A stretch of 64,000 bases of DNA. Origin: Linnemannia hyalina (lineage: Eukaryota; Mortierellomycota; Mortierellomycetes; Mortierellales; Mortierellaceae). Numbering within the stretch: position 1 is the first letter of the stretch; each line of letters starts with the position of its first letter. The position numbers were made by a program, and so were the translations under genes. Under the pieces are notes generated by a model that was given only the letters and a program-made list of their open reading frames with translations, ran no database searches and was not told the DNA's origin. Shown in pieces: positions 1 through 13,028 of the stretch. Where the stretch lies: positions 620,001-684,000 of the forward strand of contig JAHRHY010000021.1 of the NCBI GenBank assembly GCA_019671135.1, given 5' to 3'.

Positions 1-611
1 GCTTCCTGACACAGAAATAATACTTGTCACCTGCAGACTACTGGATCGAAAGACATAAAAAAACAAAAAACTGGTCGAATTGGGTGGCAGCAGTCGATAT
101 TGCACCCATGAATGTATTGCTTTCACAATGGCACCTCACTTTCTTCTCTTCCCTATCAAGTATTCAGATTTAATCTTCGCGTCAATAATCCTTGCGCCGC
201 TGAGGGTGGGTATTATCTGCGTAAGATATCACTAATGAGCAGCCTGTAGTACCACCGTTTGCTCAAACTGATCAAAAGTGATTCTTCGTTCTTTCTTGAC
301 GTGTCGCTGCGGAGACAACGCGACTAAACCAGACCAGTAATCGGACTGAATATCTTTGATAGGCAACACTCCTTTCATCCCTATTCCTCACCTGTGCTGT
401 AACCAATGTAATATGGATAGTTTGTCTCGAACGTAGACATAGACCATTCGAAAGCAACAAGCAATTTCAACAATGAAAAATAGCATATAGATCCAAGTAT
501 GTGTTTTTATTCAGAAGGAAATAAAAGAAAAATCGGCACTCGATTCACATTAATGGTGTCCAAAAAAGGGGGTTTGGATATCATAACCTCCGCTATTTGG
601 AAACAAGCCAC
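1..611. other. Non-coding flank, no gene seen
   Basis: The stretch is A/T-rich with short ORFs only (the longest about 62 codons) and no recognisable protein similarity. It is downstream of the first OPT transporter gene, so its right end should hold that gene's 3' UTR. I see no RNA gene here. Confidence 0.6.
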
Positions 612-2972
612 TTAGGGCTTGTATGGCTTGGAGAACTGGTACTTAGGGGCGTCAGGGGCAGTGGGATCGGCGGCCCAAGGGTCAACCTTGCCGCCCGCGG
701 GTTGCATCAATGGGTAATTATCCAGGCGGCAGATGTTCTGAGCAGGATTACCCCACCAGACAGGCATCTCGATGTTGTTGAGACTGAAGATGAAGAACGA
801 AAGGAGCCCCATAAAGGCGACACCAGAGTCGAAGGCAGCAGACATGACGTAGGTGAAACGCAAGTGCCACTCAGAACGATAGCGGCGAGCGAAGAACTGG
901 AAGATGAAACCGAGAGCCAACCAGTTGGTGTAGTGGTAAGGGTATGCGGGGGGCATCATGCCGGTTGCGGACAACATGACAGGGACGTGAACATAGTCCA
1001 ACCAGGTGTTGGGGTAGGCCTTCTTGATAAAGTAAAACGGGATGGGGAGGACGAGGCCGATGAGGAAGAAGTAGTTGATCGTGGTGTAGATGGATGTAGG
1101 GCCGAACATCAGTTTGGGAGCGATGACACCCCAAATGACCGAAGCTGAATAGAAGGTGTTGGCGTTGGGACATCCAAACTCCTTGCTCGTGGTGCAAATG
1201 TCCTTTTGGGAGTTCAAGAGCCAGTTGGCGGTGACCAGGTTGATGGTTCCGGCGATGACAGTACCAAGAAGCTGGGCCCAGAACATGGAGCGTGGGGGGA
1301 CCTTCATGTAATGGCCGAGCTTGAGATCCGAGGTGAAGGTCATGGCCTGAGCCATGGTGATGTAACCAAGTGTCTTGAAGGTGACATTGGCAATGGGATC
1401 GCCGGGCAAGATGTAACCAATGGTATACTCCGTAATGATGTTGAGACCAGGTTGCTGGTTGGTCAAGGCCTGGATGAGACCGACGGGGAGAGCAAAAATG
1501 ACAGCCAGAAGGATGGCCAAAAGAACGGCCCACCAGGGCATGTAGCCATAAAACTGGCAGGTGAAGATGCCAACAGCGGTCATGCCGAAGAACAATGCGC
1601 CGTACCACCAGTCAGGGACCTCGGGGTAGGCCTGCATGAGCTTGTGGTGGATATCCTCAGACTGAGTGCGAGACTGCTTCCACTGGGCGACAAGCTTGTG
1701 ACGATGGTACAACCAGGTGTGGGTCATCATCGAGGTAAGACAGGCGAAACCGACACCGTATTCGAGAGCGAAGAAGGTTGCGATACGGAGAGACCCAGCC
1801 GCTTGATATCCTTCCTGGGACAAGGTCAAGGTCTCCTTGTTAAGAACGCTGAGGACGGGGTAAGGATCGCCGGTTGTCTTAAAGAGAGCGCTACCGTACA
1901 TTGGGAATCGCTGGGCATCCCACATGTTGGTGTAGTAGGCAATAGGAACCAGGACCCAGGCGAGGAGGAAGAAGCCCAAGGCAATGTTGACCTGAGCCCA
2001 CCAAGGAACGACCAAGGGGGAACCCAAGTACGAGACGATGTTATTCCAGTCAAGAGAGATGGCTCCAACACCCATACCTTTGGGACCTCCAATCTGTGAG
2101 AGAACAGGGTTCTTGGGGTCGATCCAGCAGACCCAAGCAATGGAGGAGAGGACGGGGAAGATGAAACCAGGGATCCACTGGTAGAAGAACATGACAACAG
2201 TGGCGACACAGAAGAACTTGAAACGAGACCACTGGCCAGGTAGGATATCTTCCTCCTTGTGAAGAGTATTGAAAAGGGCGACTTGGACCAAGTTGGCGGG
2301 CCAGATCATGGCAGCAGGGTAGACGAGGTAACGACGGAGGACACCAGCCATACCGAAACCCAAGGTCTGGGTGGTGAGAATAAGGAGCCAGTTGGCGAGG
2401 AAGCCGTGGTCCTGGCCATAAAAGACTTTCTGGATGACGGTGATGTCGACAGCGTAGGCGGTACCACCAGCGCAGTTGGCGGTAAGAGCGATCAAGACAT
2501 GCTCCTTGATGTTGAAGGGACCGGGGTTGAGGCGACCAGCTGGGAGGACACGAGCCATGAGCTTTCCAAAGGGATATGAGATGAGCTGAATAACCAAGGT
2601 GGAGAGGGTCATGGGGTTGCTCCGGAACCAGCTATAAACCAATGGTAAAAATTAAATGAATGGTGAGAACCGGTATCGAGATTTGTTGTTGTTTTTTGCT
2701 TTACTTGCATAGCGTTGATGAGGAAAGTACGGACATGGTTGGCCTTACAAGAATTGGTTGAAGAAGGAGAGGAGACAGGAGAAAAGGACGGCCATGACCC
2801 AGAAACGGAAGGTCATGGTGGGGAGGTTGGGTTCATCTTTGTTGGAGACGATAGCAGCGACCTCAGGGATGGGAGAGTTCTCTTCCTCCTCGAGGACGAT
2901 GGATGCGCGCTCAGCATCGACCTTCTCGTCGATGAAGTCATTTTCAGCAAGGTACTCTTGCTTCTCAGTCAT
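612..2972 (-). CDS. Oligopeptide transporter, OPT family (copy 1)
   Basis: Predicted proton-coupled importer of small peptides in the plasma membrane, of the fungal/plant OPT (small oligopeptide transporter) family. Exons on the minus strand are 2972-2749 and 2631-612, with a 117 nt GT-AG intron; the phases join to give 747 residues, normal for the family. Hallmarks seen are the NPG motif (LNPGPFNIKEH) near the start of exon 2 and the KIPPR-type motif (HYMKVPPR) near the middle, with many hydrophobic helices. The N-terminus is acidic and cytosolic-looking (EEEENSPIPE). It is the most diverged of the three tandem copies, for example where copies 2 and 3 read QAYHYTNW this one reads YPYHYTNW. 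Substrate (peptides, glutathione or a siderophore-like peptide) cannot be read from sequence. Confidence 0.93.
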
Positions 2973-4726
2973 GATGATGGATGTGGGTGGAGAAAGTGAT
3001 GAAGGAAGGGATTGGCGAAGAGATGAGAGGAGGAGAGAAGGGAGGGTCTTGTTGTATGAGAGGAAGGAAGGACAACTGTGGACAAGGGGGAAAAAAAGTA
3101 AGGGAAAGAACGTCTTTTAAAGGAATTGAACGCAATAGAGAGGGGCTCCTTGCTGTAGGTGGAAGACTCGCCACCCTTTCCCTCTTGAAACGATGACAAG
3201 TGTAAGGAGCGACAGCGCGGGAATAGATTTCTTTGAAGTCGACATGTTTGGCCTCGCACAATCATGAGAGATTTGCAGGAAGTTAAAGGCTATGAACAGG
3301 TTCTCGGGTATTGTATCCGAGTACCACAATAATCCAGGGAAAAAAAACGTTAACCAGTTGTATTTCGCTTGCATTAAATCTGTCTGCCAAATGGAGAGAA
3401 ATTCCGGGTCCATGACCCGTAAAACATGGAACAGCCATCCGAGATAGGAGAGATCATGGACGAATTGAAGGCAAGCAAAGGCAGATGATGTTACACACAC
3501 GCATACAAACTCAGACAAATAAAGAAATTAATAGTCGGATGCACCCTCCGTCCTATCCGAGGGTATGCACTTTCACGAACTCTCTTTTGGTTTGACATAG
3601 CACCACTGGCCAGCCCCTACCTTGGAGAAATCCAATAATCCTTACTCCACCGGATGCAATCTCACATATGATTTCGGACATTGTTGAAGTGGGTCTTGTG
3701 CGCTGTAAGACCGCCATCGACACGACTCCCCAGTACATCGAAGGTACCGTAGGCATGACTCAGGGCATTCTAGGTCCAGAGGCCAAGGACGCCGATGGTG
3801 GCAACGGGATGAGGGTGTTGGGAAATGTAAACTTATGAAAGGGTCCGATGAGGGTGTTGGGAAAAGCAAACTTGTGTACGGCTCCGAGGGAGAAAGGGTT
3901 GTATACAAAAGGGAGGTGTGTGTGTTGTTCAAGGGAAAGATGTGAGTCTGAGTGAGAGTGAGAGTGTGTGTGTTCCTAGGAGAGCTGTTTTCTACCCCTC
4001 CTACTTGAACGGGGCCATGGATTGCCTCTATATTAAGGTTACAGGGTTACCCGCGGGCGCGTCGTTGGGGTTTTTTTTCATGCAGAAAAGGTTGAGGCAT
4101 ACCAGTTGATGTATGGTGCATGATACTTAGAGACGAATGTTGGTACTTCCTTTGGTTTGGTGTTGTGGGTTTAAAAAAAAAAGCGAGAAAGGATGGAAGG
4201 ACGGAAGATCGAGGGTAGCAGATTAAACAAAAATAAAAATAAAAAGGTAATAGGGGAGAGGGACAAGATTCATCAAAGTGATGAGAGTGCAATCGAAGAA
4301 GGAAAGGGTAAAAAACGAGCAGAGACTGGACAGAGAACAAGGACAAATGATTCACGATAATTCCTTTCTGCGCGTTTAATTACTCGTCAGTCAAAAGACG
4401 AGACTCGGCAGATGAAGAATCTGTGATGCCTGTAGGTTTGCAACTAATCTTCCGACAAATAAAGAGAATGGGGTAAAGCTGTGCAATTGAGCTACACGAG
4501 TGTTCATTTCATTTGATATTGTACCATCGGGAGATTAATGTCCCAGAGAGTTGCTTGTCCCTCAAGATCCTTCTCTAACGTTTCTTTAAATGACCATACT
4601 TGTCTTTCACCGAATCCGTTGGCTCTTGGATAGTATGATGTTGTGAATCGGTGGTCTACATTCATTGAAGGGACCATATGATGAATGATCTCATTAAGCT
4701 CCCTTATTTTTAATTGGTTCGAGAAA
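2973..4726. other. Intergenic spacer, no gene seen
   Basis: This is the promoter side of OPT copy 1. Immediately upstream of its ATG is a purine-rich stretch on the plus strand (pyrimidine-rich on the gene's sense strand), as expected for a fungal 5' leader. Between 3.3 and 4.7 kb only short, low-complexity ORFs are present and none looks like a protein. Confidence 0.5.
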
Positions 4727-4815
4727 GACGGAGGCAGAGTAGAAGGTGTTGGCGTGGGGGCATGCGAATTCCTTGGAGTCGTTGCAGATGTCCTTTTGAG
4801 AGCGCAGGAGCCAGT
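4727..4815 (-). pseudogene. 89 bp fragment of OPT transporter copy 3
   Basis: The segment matches positions 11189-11277 inside exon 2 of OPT copy 3 with a single mismatch (T at 4779 where copy 3 has C). On the minus strand it encodes a piece including DSKEFACPHANTFYSASV. Copies 1 and 2 are clearly less similar at the same place, so the source is copy 3 or a lost near-identical paralogue. Homology stops abruptly at both ends and no other exon remnant is visible nearby. It cannot encode a transporter and is either a relic of a deleted fourth copy or templated filler DNA. Confidence 0.85.
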
Positions 4816-5768
4816 AGAAAATTATCACCTTGTGCAAAACGACGAGGCGAGGACGAGGATAACAGAAACGAGAGTGAGACCGACATAGACCACCTATGAA
4901 GGAGAGACCTGGCCTTCTTTCCTGTAGTTGACTAGGCGGCCCCTCCATGTGCAAAGGTTGTAAAAAAGCATATAAAAAATATCCAAAGCCCAAGGAACGA
5001 AGTGTTGACTTCCATAACTGATATATCTCTTCATAGTCGGCAACAGAACATAGAATAAAATAGCAGCAGACAGCACAAGCATTTTTAAAATGTAATCTCT
5101 CCCTTGTATTTCACGACAAAGATATAGTTGAGAGTACAAGTGCTTAAGATGATCACATACAAGAACTACTCTGCTGAATCTTGCAGTGGTGGGTACAGTT
5201 TAATAGTAGATGGAGACATTCAAGAGATTGGCGTGCGAAAAATAAAAATTTGTTGTTTGTAGAATGTCATGGTGTTTAGTAGGATGGTGACACAAGGCAT
5301 GCTATAGTGGTTGTTTTACATGCTTGATATCATACATACATTCTTATCTAATGGTCGCTGTGGATATCGTCAAGATCTGTAGAAATGTAACGAACACCAT
5401 GTGATAATTTAGACTTGAAAGGCCTCCTCGGCTCATTACCTATGAATCTGTTTGTCCTTAACCCATGCGTTGCCATATGTTCACTGATTGTGTCATCGCC
5501 CCACCCTACATCAATAGGTCAACTAGAAAAAAAGTATGAACAAGAGCGTTGTTCTCCCAGAGATCGGAAATAAAGCAAGTGAGTAATAATAAAAATAAAA
5601 AGCACCCAAAAATTCGAAGGGGCAGCCTTTTGTTAAGCATCAAATGCATGAAGTTTATTATCGCAGAAGGCGAGTTCAATCCATAGTGTCCTTGTGATGA
5701 AGAAAACTAGATATTAAAGAAAGGAGTTGGGTATGGAAACACACCTCTTCTTGGAAAAGAGATAACCC
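4816..5768. other. Intergenic spacer, no gene seen
   Basis: A/T-rich sequence between the OPT fragment and OPT copy 2. It has no ORF of protein-like composition and no RNA gene that I can see. The right end should contain the 3' UTR of copy 2. Confidence 0.5.
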
Positions 5769-8131
5769 TCACTTGGGGACGAAGGGGACGTAAGCCTTTG
5801 GGAAAACGTACTGGGGTGCATCCTCGGCCTCTGGATTTGGGGCCCAAGGGTCGACCAAGCCACCCTTTGGCGCCATCAGGGGGTACGTGTCCAAACGACA
5901 GATCTCGGCCTTGGGGTTGCCCCACCAGACAGGCATCTTGATGTCGTTGAGACTGAAGATGAAGAAGGAGAGGAGACCCATAAAGGCGACACCAGAGTCG
6001 AAGGCTGCCGATAAGATGTAAGTGAAGCGCAAGTGCCACTCGGATCGATAACGACGAGCAAAGAACTGGAAGGCGAAACCTAGAGCCAACCAGTTGGTGT
6101 AGTGGTAGGCCTGAGCTGGGGGCATCATTCCAGTAGCGGACAACATGACGGGAATGTGGACATAGTCCAACCAGGTGTTGGGGTAAGCCTTCTTGATAAA
6201 GTAGAAGGGGAGGGGGAGGACGAAACCGAGCAAGAAGAAGAAGTTGATGGCGTTGTACATTGAAGAGGGTCCAAACATCAGGTTGGGGGAGACGACTCCC
6301 CAGATGACGGAGGCAGAGTAGAAGATGTTGGCCGTGGGGCACCCGAACTCCTTGTTCTTGGTGCAGACGTCCTTCTGGGAGTTCAGGAGCCAGTTGGCGG
6401 TGACCAGGTTGATGGTTCCGGCGATAATGGTACCCATAAGCTGTGCCCAGAACATGGCTTTGGGAGGGACTTTCATGTAGTGACCGAGCTTGAGATCCGA
6501 GGTGAAAAGCATAGCCTGAGACATGGAAATGTAACCGAGGGTCTTAAAGGTGACGTTGGGAATGGGCTCACCGGGGAGAATGTAGCCGATAACGTACTCG
6601 GTGATAATGTTAAGACCAGGTTGCTGGTTGGTCAAGGCCTGAATGAGACCGACGGGGAGAGCAAAGATGACAGCCAGAAGGATGGCCAAAAGCACAGCCC
6701 ACCAAGGCATGTATTTGTAGTACTGGCAGGTGAAGATAGAAAAGGCGGTCATACCGACGAACAATGCGCCGTACCACCAGTCAGGGACCTCAGGGTAGGC
6801 CTGCATGAGCTTGTGGTGGATATCTTCAGACTGGGTGCGAGACTGCTTCCATTGAGCAACCAACTTGTGGCGATGGTACAACCAGGTGTGGGTGATCATC
6901 GAAGTAAGGCCAGCAAAACCAATACCATAGGTGAGAGCAAAGAAGGTGGAGATACGAAGGGGTCCAAAGGAATCATAATCAGGTCGGGACAAGGACAAGG
7001 TCTCCGTGTCAAGAACACTGAGAACGGGGTAGTCATCACCATTCATCGTAAAGAGTTTGCCGTTGAGGATAGGGAATCGGTGGGCGTCCCACAAGTTGTT
7101 GTAGTAGGCGATAGGGACCATGACCCAGGCGATGAGGAAGAAACCCAAGGCAATGTTGACCTGAGCCCACCAGGGGACGACCAAGGGGGAACCCAAGAAG
7201 GCAACGATGTTATTCCAGTCGAGAGAGATGGCACCAACACCGAGACCGTTGGCACCACCGATCTGAGAGAGAACATGGTTCTTGGGGTTGATCCAACAGA
7301 CCCAAGCAATGGAGGAGACGACGGGGAAGATGAAGCCAGGGATCCACTGGTAGAAGAACATGGCAATTGTTGCAACACAGAAGAACTTGAAGCGGGACCA
7401 CTGGCCGGGGAGGAGATTCTCGTCCTTGTGAAGAGTGTTGAACATAGCGACTTGGACCAGGTTGGAGGGCCAGATCATGGCGGCAGGGTAGACGAGGTAA
7501 CGACGGAGGACACCAGCCATACCGAAACCCAAGGTCTGGGTGGTGAGAATAAGGAGCCAGTTGGCGAGGAAGCCGTGGTCCTGGTGATAGAATATCTTTT
7601 GGATGACGGTGATGTCGACGGCATAGGCAACACCACCAGCGCAGTTGGCGGTCAAGGAGATCAAGACATGCTCCTTAATGTTGAAGGGGCCAGGGTTGAG
7701 GGGACCGGAGGGGAGGACGCGGGCCATAAACTTTCCGAAGGGATATGAGATCAGCTGGATGACCAAGGTTGAGAGGGTCATGGGCTTGGAGCGGAACCAG
7801 CTATGATTTAATATGGGGGAAAGTGTTGTAAAGCGATTCACAGTAAGAAATATATACCTAAGAAAGCAGCACAGTATTAATAAGCAAGAAAATGCTCTAC
7901 TTACAAGAACTGGTTGAAGAAAGAAAGGAGGCAGCAGAAGAGGACAGACATGACCCAGTAACGGAAGGTCATGACTGGGAGGTCGGGTTCATCCTTGTTG
8001 GAGACGATAGCAGCAACCTCGGGGATGGGAGAGTTCTCTTCCTCCTCGAGGACGACGGAGGCGCGCTCAGCATCGAACTTTTCGTCGATGAAGTCATTTT
8101 CAGCAGCTAATTCCTGCTTGTGGTCGGTCAT
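5769..8131 (-). CDS. Oligopeptide transporter, OPT family (copy 2)
   Basis: Second of three tandem OPT transporters. Exons are 8131-7905 and 7800-5769 with a 104 nt intron, giving 752 residues. The intron interrupts the same codon as in copies 1 and 3 (a Phe codon split after its second base, just before WFRS), which shows descent from one ancestor by tandem duplication. NPG motif: LNPGPFNIKEH. KIPPR-type motif: HYMKVPPK, where the final Arg is replaced by Lys. The acidic N-terminal tail ends with a first hydrophobic helix in exon 1. Protein similarity to copy 3 is very high through the membrane core; the extracellular-looking loop after LFT and the C-terminal tail differ most, which is where substrate or regulatory divergence might lie. 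Function by family: proton-driven uptake of tetra/pentapeptides or glutathione-like peptides. Confidence 0.93.
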
Positions 8132-10651
8132 GGCGGGAACGCGGGTGGGAGTGATAGGAAGTAAGGCGAGATGAAGTGAGGTAGTAGAGGGGGCGAGAGG
8201 GTCTTGTAAGATGAGGAAGAGGGAGGGCAGCCGTAGACAAAGGTTAAAATGAATCGGGGTGACGGGTGTCTTTTATAACAGATTGGTCCTAATGGGCGTT
8301 GATGATGGAAGGCCCCGTTCTGGCCTGTAAAGAGAAAGTGCACCATCTTTATTATCAACTTACCGACACAAGAACTTTGTTTATCTCTCTTAAGGCCAAG
8401 TTGAAGACACAATAACGTTGTTTTCCTTTCTCTTCCTCGATTCGAAAACACAACATTGTTTTCCTCTCGCTCGCTTGCATTCAACTTGAAGACATGAAAT
8501 TACCCAAACACAACATTCATCGTTTGTATTTGTCCTTCAGCCAGAACGAGGTCGACATGAGGTGCTGCACCTTCCATTTTCAAATTGTATTTTTTTTTTG
8601 GTGCTAGCAATCTTTGAATACAATTCTAGTCGCGAACACAAGAAATAGAGTTATGTGGATGTGGAATCCGAGGAAGCACACAAAAGATAAATTACTATGG
8701 GCGTAGAAGGACGGTGTGTGTGAGGACTAGAGTGTCTGAAAGAAACGGGCTTGCATACTTCCACGAACATTACATGCCCATAGACATGGATGCATGTCCA
8801 AAAGACAAAAATCGTTTTTGATGCGAAATGTCGAATGGACGAATCAATGGTAAAGTAGGAAGGACATGTCACACAAACAAAATAAACAAATGTTGGATCC
8901 TTGGTAAGTTTTCTCGGTAGTAGCATCCGTTGGCTGTGTTTGGAACTACAGATACTCTTTCTACGAGCGCCTGCTTCCCCTATTATTACATGCCATTCAC
9001 TCCTTGGCCTTGCATTGACTCTTGTTGTCGCTTTTTTGCTTTTTGCACAATCTCGGGAGGAGTGACTGCAATGGTCTCCATCAACACACCGGAAGGGGGT
9101 TCCGTTGGGTGTCTGAATAAGTTTCGATCATGTCTCATGGTCAAGGCTGTCTAGTCTTTGTACAATTTTGTCACAAAGTGACCTGTCTGATTAATCGTGC
9201 TTTGCCATGTCTCTCCCTTTACGTTGTATTGGCTTGCTCCTTACTCGCCCTCACCCTCACATTATCCTTTTGTCACTTCCTGCTCGTCTCACTTTTCAGT
9301 AGTAGAGGTGACGCGAACTAGTGAAGTAGGTTAAAATGAACAAGAAAGATGGAAGATAGGATTTTTTTCTTTCTCGACACATCAAAAGAAAACAAATGAG
9401 GGTTGAATGAAAGTGCGCTACCAGTATGGGTGGGTCAGAAACACACAGTGCTGAGAGATGTAGAAAAGGAAAAGACAAAAAAGGACACACGTCATGGCAC
9501 AGGGGCACGGCCAGGATGGTAACAACTCTAAAATAGGCGGCGGAAGGACTATCGATGGGTCCATGACCTTCGGTACGCTGACTTTCTAAACGTAGTAGTT
9601 TAAATGAGCGTAGAACCAAAACAAACAATGGCTTTGAAGGGGTGAAGGAGAGCCCATCAAAGTTACCGACGATTCGCATGTCTTTTCAGGGGGCTGATCT
9701 TTCTTGATTTGGTCCAGATATGCCTAGCCCTTACAACAATGGGCACGATTCAAAGTCAATCAAGGTACTCGAGTTCGTTATTTCGCTACTCTTCTAACTA
9801 TCCAATACGCTTCATATGTGACCAACGACTTCTCTCCTTTTCTTCTGTCTATTTGTGAGCGAAAAATGGGTCCATGCATGAATCTGTCTGTGAGACCAAT
9901 ACGTATGTTTCATGCATTCTGATTCGTCAATCTCATACACCCCTGCACGTTCTTTTTTTTCCCCTTTGTGTCAAAGACCCCGGATGCTGCTTCCATGATC
10001 TGCGGCTGTGGTGATTACCTTCTTTCATAATCGGATGCCTATGGGATATATGCAATATATCGTTAACACGTCCTCCTTCGCGTAGTCGGATGCGACTTCC
10101 ATACATATGGCTGTTGCCACTTCCGCAACGCGCGTCCGAATGCGTCTTCCTCGTCTACTGTTCCGTGATCCGTACTATGTCCTTGTTCGTCTCTCATCGT
10201 CTGCACTCATCTCTGTTTTATTTTATTTTTTTGGCGGTATCGAGGCACCCCGAATCAACCTCCACCCTTTCAACTCACAATGCTACCCTTGCACACCGTC
10301 GTCGTTTTCGAGAACAACAAAATGTGCACATGGATGTGGACATGGACGTTGAAGACATAGACATGGACAACGACATCCCCAGGACAATAACAATGACAAC
10401 GAAAAAAAAAAAAAAAAAAAAAAAAAGAAGTGACAAATACAACCAAGCAAACAGCCCTCCCTGCTGTTCATGTAGTTTAGCAGGGTGGGGAGGAGAGCCA
10501 AATAGCAAAACATCAAAAGAACAGTGGTATCATAATATGCGAGTTAGCACGAAGCGTATTATGTTTATTGCGAAAATATTGTGCAAATGAGAGAGGAATT
10601 GGTATTTGGCATACATGCTCTGTCTCATCAAGAAAACCTCCTTCTCCTCCC
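8132..10651. other. Intergenic spacer with simple repeats, no gene seen
   Basis: Contains the presumed promoter of OPT copy 2 (left end) and the 3' flank of copy 3 (right end). There is a long homopolymer A run at about 10401-10424. ORFs up to 166 codons occur but consist of low-complexity or homopolymer-derived sequence and I do not support them as genes. Confidence 0.5.
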
Positions 10652-13028
10652 TTACTTGGAGACAAAGGGGACGTATGACTTGGGGAACTTATACATGGGG
10701 GCGTCATCAGCTTTTGGATCAAGAGCCCAAGGATCGACCAAGCCGCCTTTAGGCGACATCAAGGGGTAAGAATCCAGACGGCAGATGTCCGCTGCGGGAT
10801 TACCCCACCACTCAGGCATCGTAACCCCACGGATACCGAAAATAAAGAAAGAAAGGAGTCCAAAGAAGGCGACACCGGAATCGAAGGCTGCCGATAAGAC
10901 GTAGGTGAAGCGCAAGTGCCATTCGGATCGATAACGACGAGCAAAGAACTGGAAGGCGAAGCCGAGGGCGAGCCAGTTGGTGTAGTGGTAGGCTTGTGCG
11001 GGAGGCATCATACCGGTGGAGGCCAACATGACGGGAATGTGAACATAGTCCAGCCAGGTGTTGGGGAAAGCCTTCTTGAGGTAGTAGAATGGGATGGGGA
11101 GGACGATACCGATGAGGAAGAAGAAGTTGATGGCGTTGTAGATGGATGTAGGGCCGAACATCAGGTTAGGAGCAATAACTCCCCAGATGACGGAGGCAGA
11201 GTAGAAGGTGTTGGCGTGGGGGCATGCGAATTCCTTGGAGCCGTTGCAGATGTCCTTTTGAGAGCGCAGGAGCCAGTTGGCGGTGACCAGGTTGATGAGA
11301 CCGGCGATGAAGGTTCCGAGGAGCTGGGCCCAGAACATGGCGCGTGGGGGGACCTTCATGTAGTGGCCAAGTTTGAGATCTGAAGTGAAGGTCATGGCTT
11401 GGGCCATGGAGATGTAACCGAGGGTCTTGAAGGTGACGTTGGGAATAGGCTCACCGGGAAGAATGTAACCGATAACGTACTCGGTGATAATGTTAAGACC
11501 GGGTTGCTGGTTGGTCAAGGCTTGAATAAGACCGACGGGGAGAGCAAAGACGACAGCCAGAAGGATGGCCAAAAGAACGGCCCACCAGGGCATGTAACCG
11601 TAGAACTGGCAGGTGAAGATGGCAAGGGCGGTCATTCCAACGAACAATGCGCCGTACCACCAGTCAGGGACCTCAGGGTAGGCCTGCATGAGCTTGTGGT
11701 GGATATCTTCAGACTGGGTGCGAGACTGCTTCCATTGAGCAACCAATTTGTGGCGATGGTACAACCAGGTGTGGGTGATCATCGAAGTAAGGCCAGCGAA
11801 ACCAACACCGTAGGTGAGAGCGAAGAAGGTCGCGATGCGAAGAGGTCCAGCTTGCTCGTAACCAGCCTGGGACAAAGATGCGGTAGCTGGATCAAGAACG
11901 CTGAGAACGGGATATTCATCACCATCGGTCGTGAAGAGTTTTGCGGTGAGGATAGGGAAACGCTGGGCATCCCACAAGTTGGTGTAGTAGGCGATAGGGA
12001 CCATGACCCAGGCGATGAGGAAGAAACCCAAGGCAATGTTGACCTGAGCCCACCATGGAACAACCAGAGGAGAACTCAAGAAGGAAACAATGTTGTTCCA
12101 GTCAAGAGAGATGGCTCCGACACCGAGACCGTTGGCACCACCAACCTGAGAGAGAACGTGGTTCTTGGGGTCGATCCAGCAGACCCATGCAATGGATGAG
12201 ACGACGGGGAAGATGAAGCCAGGGATCCACTGGTAGAAGAACATGGCAATTGTTGCAACACAGAAGAACTTGAAGCGGGTCCACTGTCCGGGAAGGAGAT
12301 CTTCGTCCTTGTGGAGAGTGTTGAACATAGCGACTTGGACCAAGTTGGCGGGCCAGATCATGGCGGCAGGGTAGACGAGGTAACGACGGAGGACACCAGC
12401 CATTCCAAAGCCCAACATCTGGGTCGTGAGAATGAGGAAGAAGTTGGCAAGGAATCCGAAATCCTGGCCATAGAAGACCTTCTGGATGACAGTGATGTCA
12501 ACAGCGTAAGCGGTACCACCGGCGCAGTTGGCGGTAAGAGCGATCAAGACGTGCTCCTTAATGTTGAAGGGGCCAGGGTTGAGGGGACCGGAGGGGAGGA
12601 CGCGGGCCATAAACTTTCCGAATGGGTAGGAAACAAGCTGGATGACCAAGGTTGAGAGGGTCATGGGGTGGGTGCGGAACCAGCTATGGATTTAAAATGA
12701 TACGATAGTACGAATGGTAAGAAACGAAGTTATAGCTACGACCTGAGTAAGTAATAGCGATGAATTGCGCAGACGAAGAGGATAATGCAAGTGGGACTTA
12801 CAAGAACTGGTTGAAGAAGGAGAGGAGGCAAGAGAAGATAACGGCCATGACCCAGAAACGGAAAGTCATGACAGGCAAGCCGGGTTCATCCTTGTTGGAG
12901 ACGATAGCAGCAACTTCGGGGATGGGAGAGTTCTCTTCCTCCTCGAGGACGACGGAGGCGCGCTCAGCATCGACCTTCTCGTCGATGAAGTCTTTTTCAG
13001 CAGCGTATTCCTGCTTATGGTCAGTCAT
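10652..13028 (-). CDS. Oligopeptide transporter, OPT family (copy 3)
   Basis: Third tandem OPT transporter. Exons are 13028-12802 and 12683-10652 with a 118 nt intron; 752 residues. I placed the start at the ATG encoding MTDHKQEYAAEKDF because it aligns with the starts of copies 1 and 2. An upstream in-frame ATG at 13115 would add 29 residues that are low-complexity and absent from the paralogues. NPG motif: LNPGPFNIKEH; KIPPR-type motif: HYMKVPPR. It is the likely source of the 89 bp fragment at 4727. It ends in FPKSYVPFVSK, close to copy 2 (FPKAYVPFVPK), so copies 2 and 3 are the youngest pair. Confidence 0.93.

Noticed and set aside
6480..7748. 422-codon plus-strand ORF over OPT copy 2 (and similar ones at 1206-2099 and 11399-12199)
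   Set aside because: They are antisense shadows of the transporter exons. They recur at the same place in all three paralogues because the biased codons leave the opposite frame open, and their composition (Gly/Asp/Glu-rich) follows from the sense codons.
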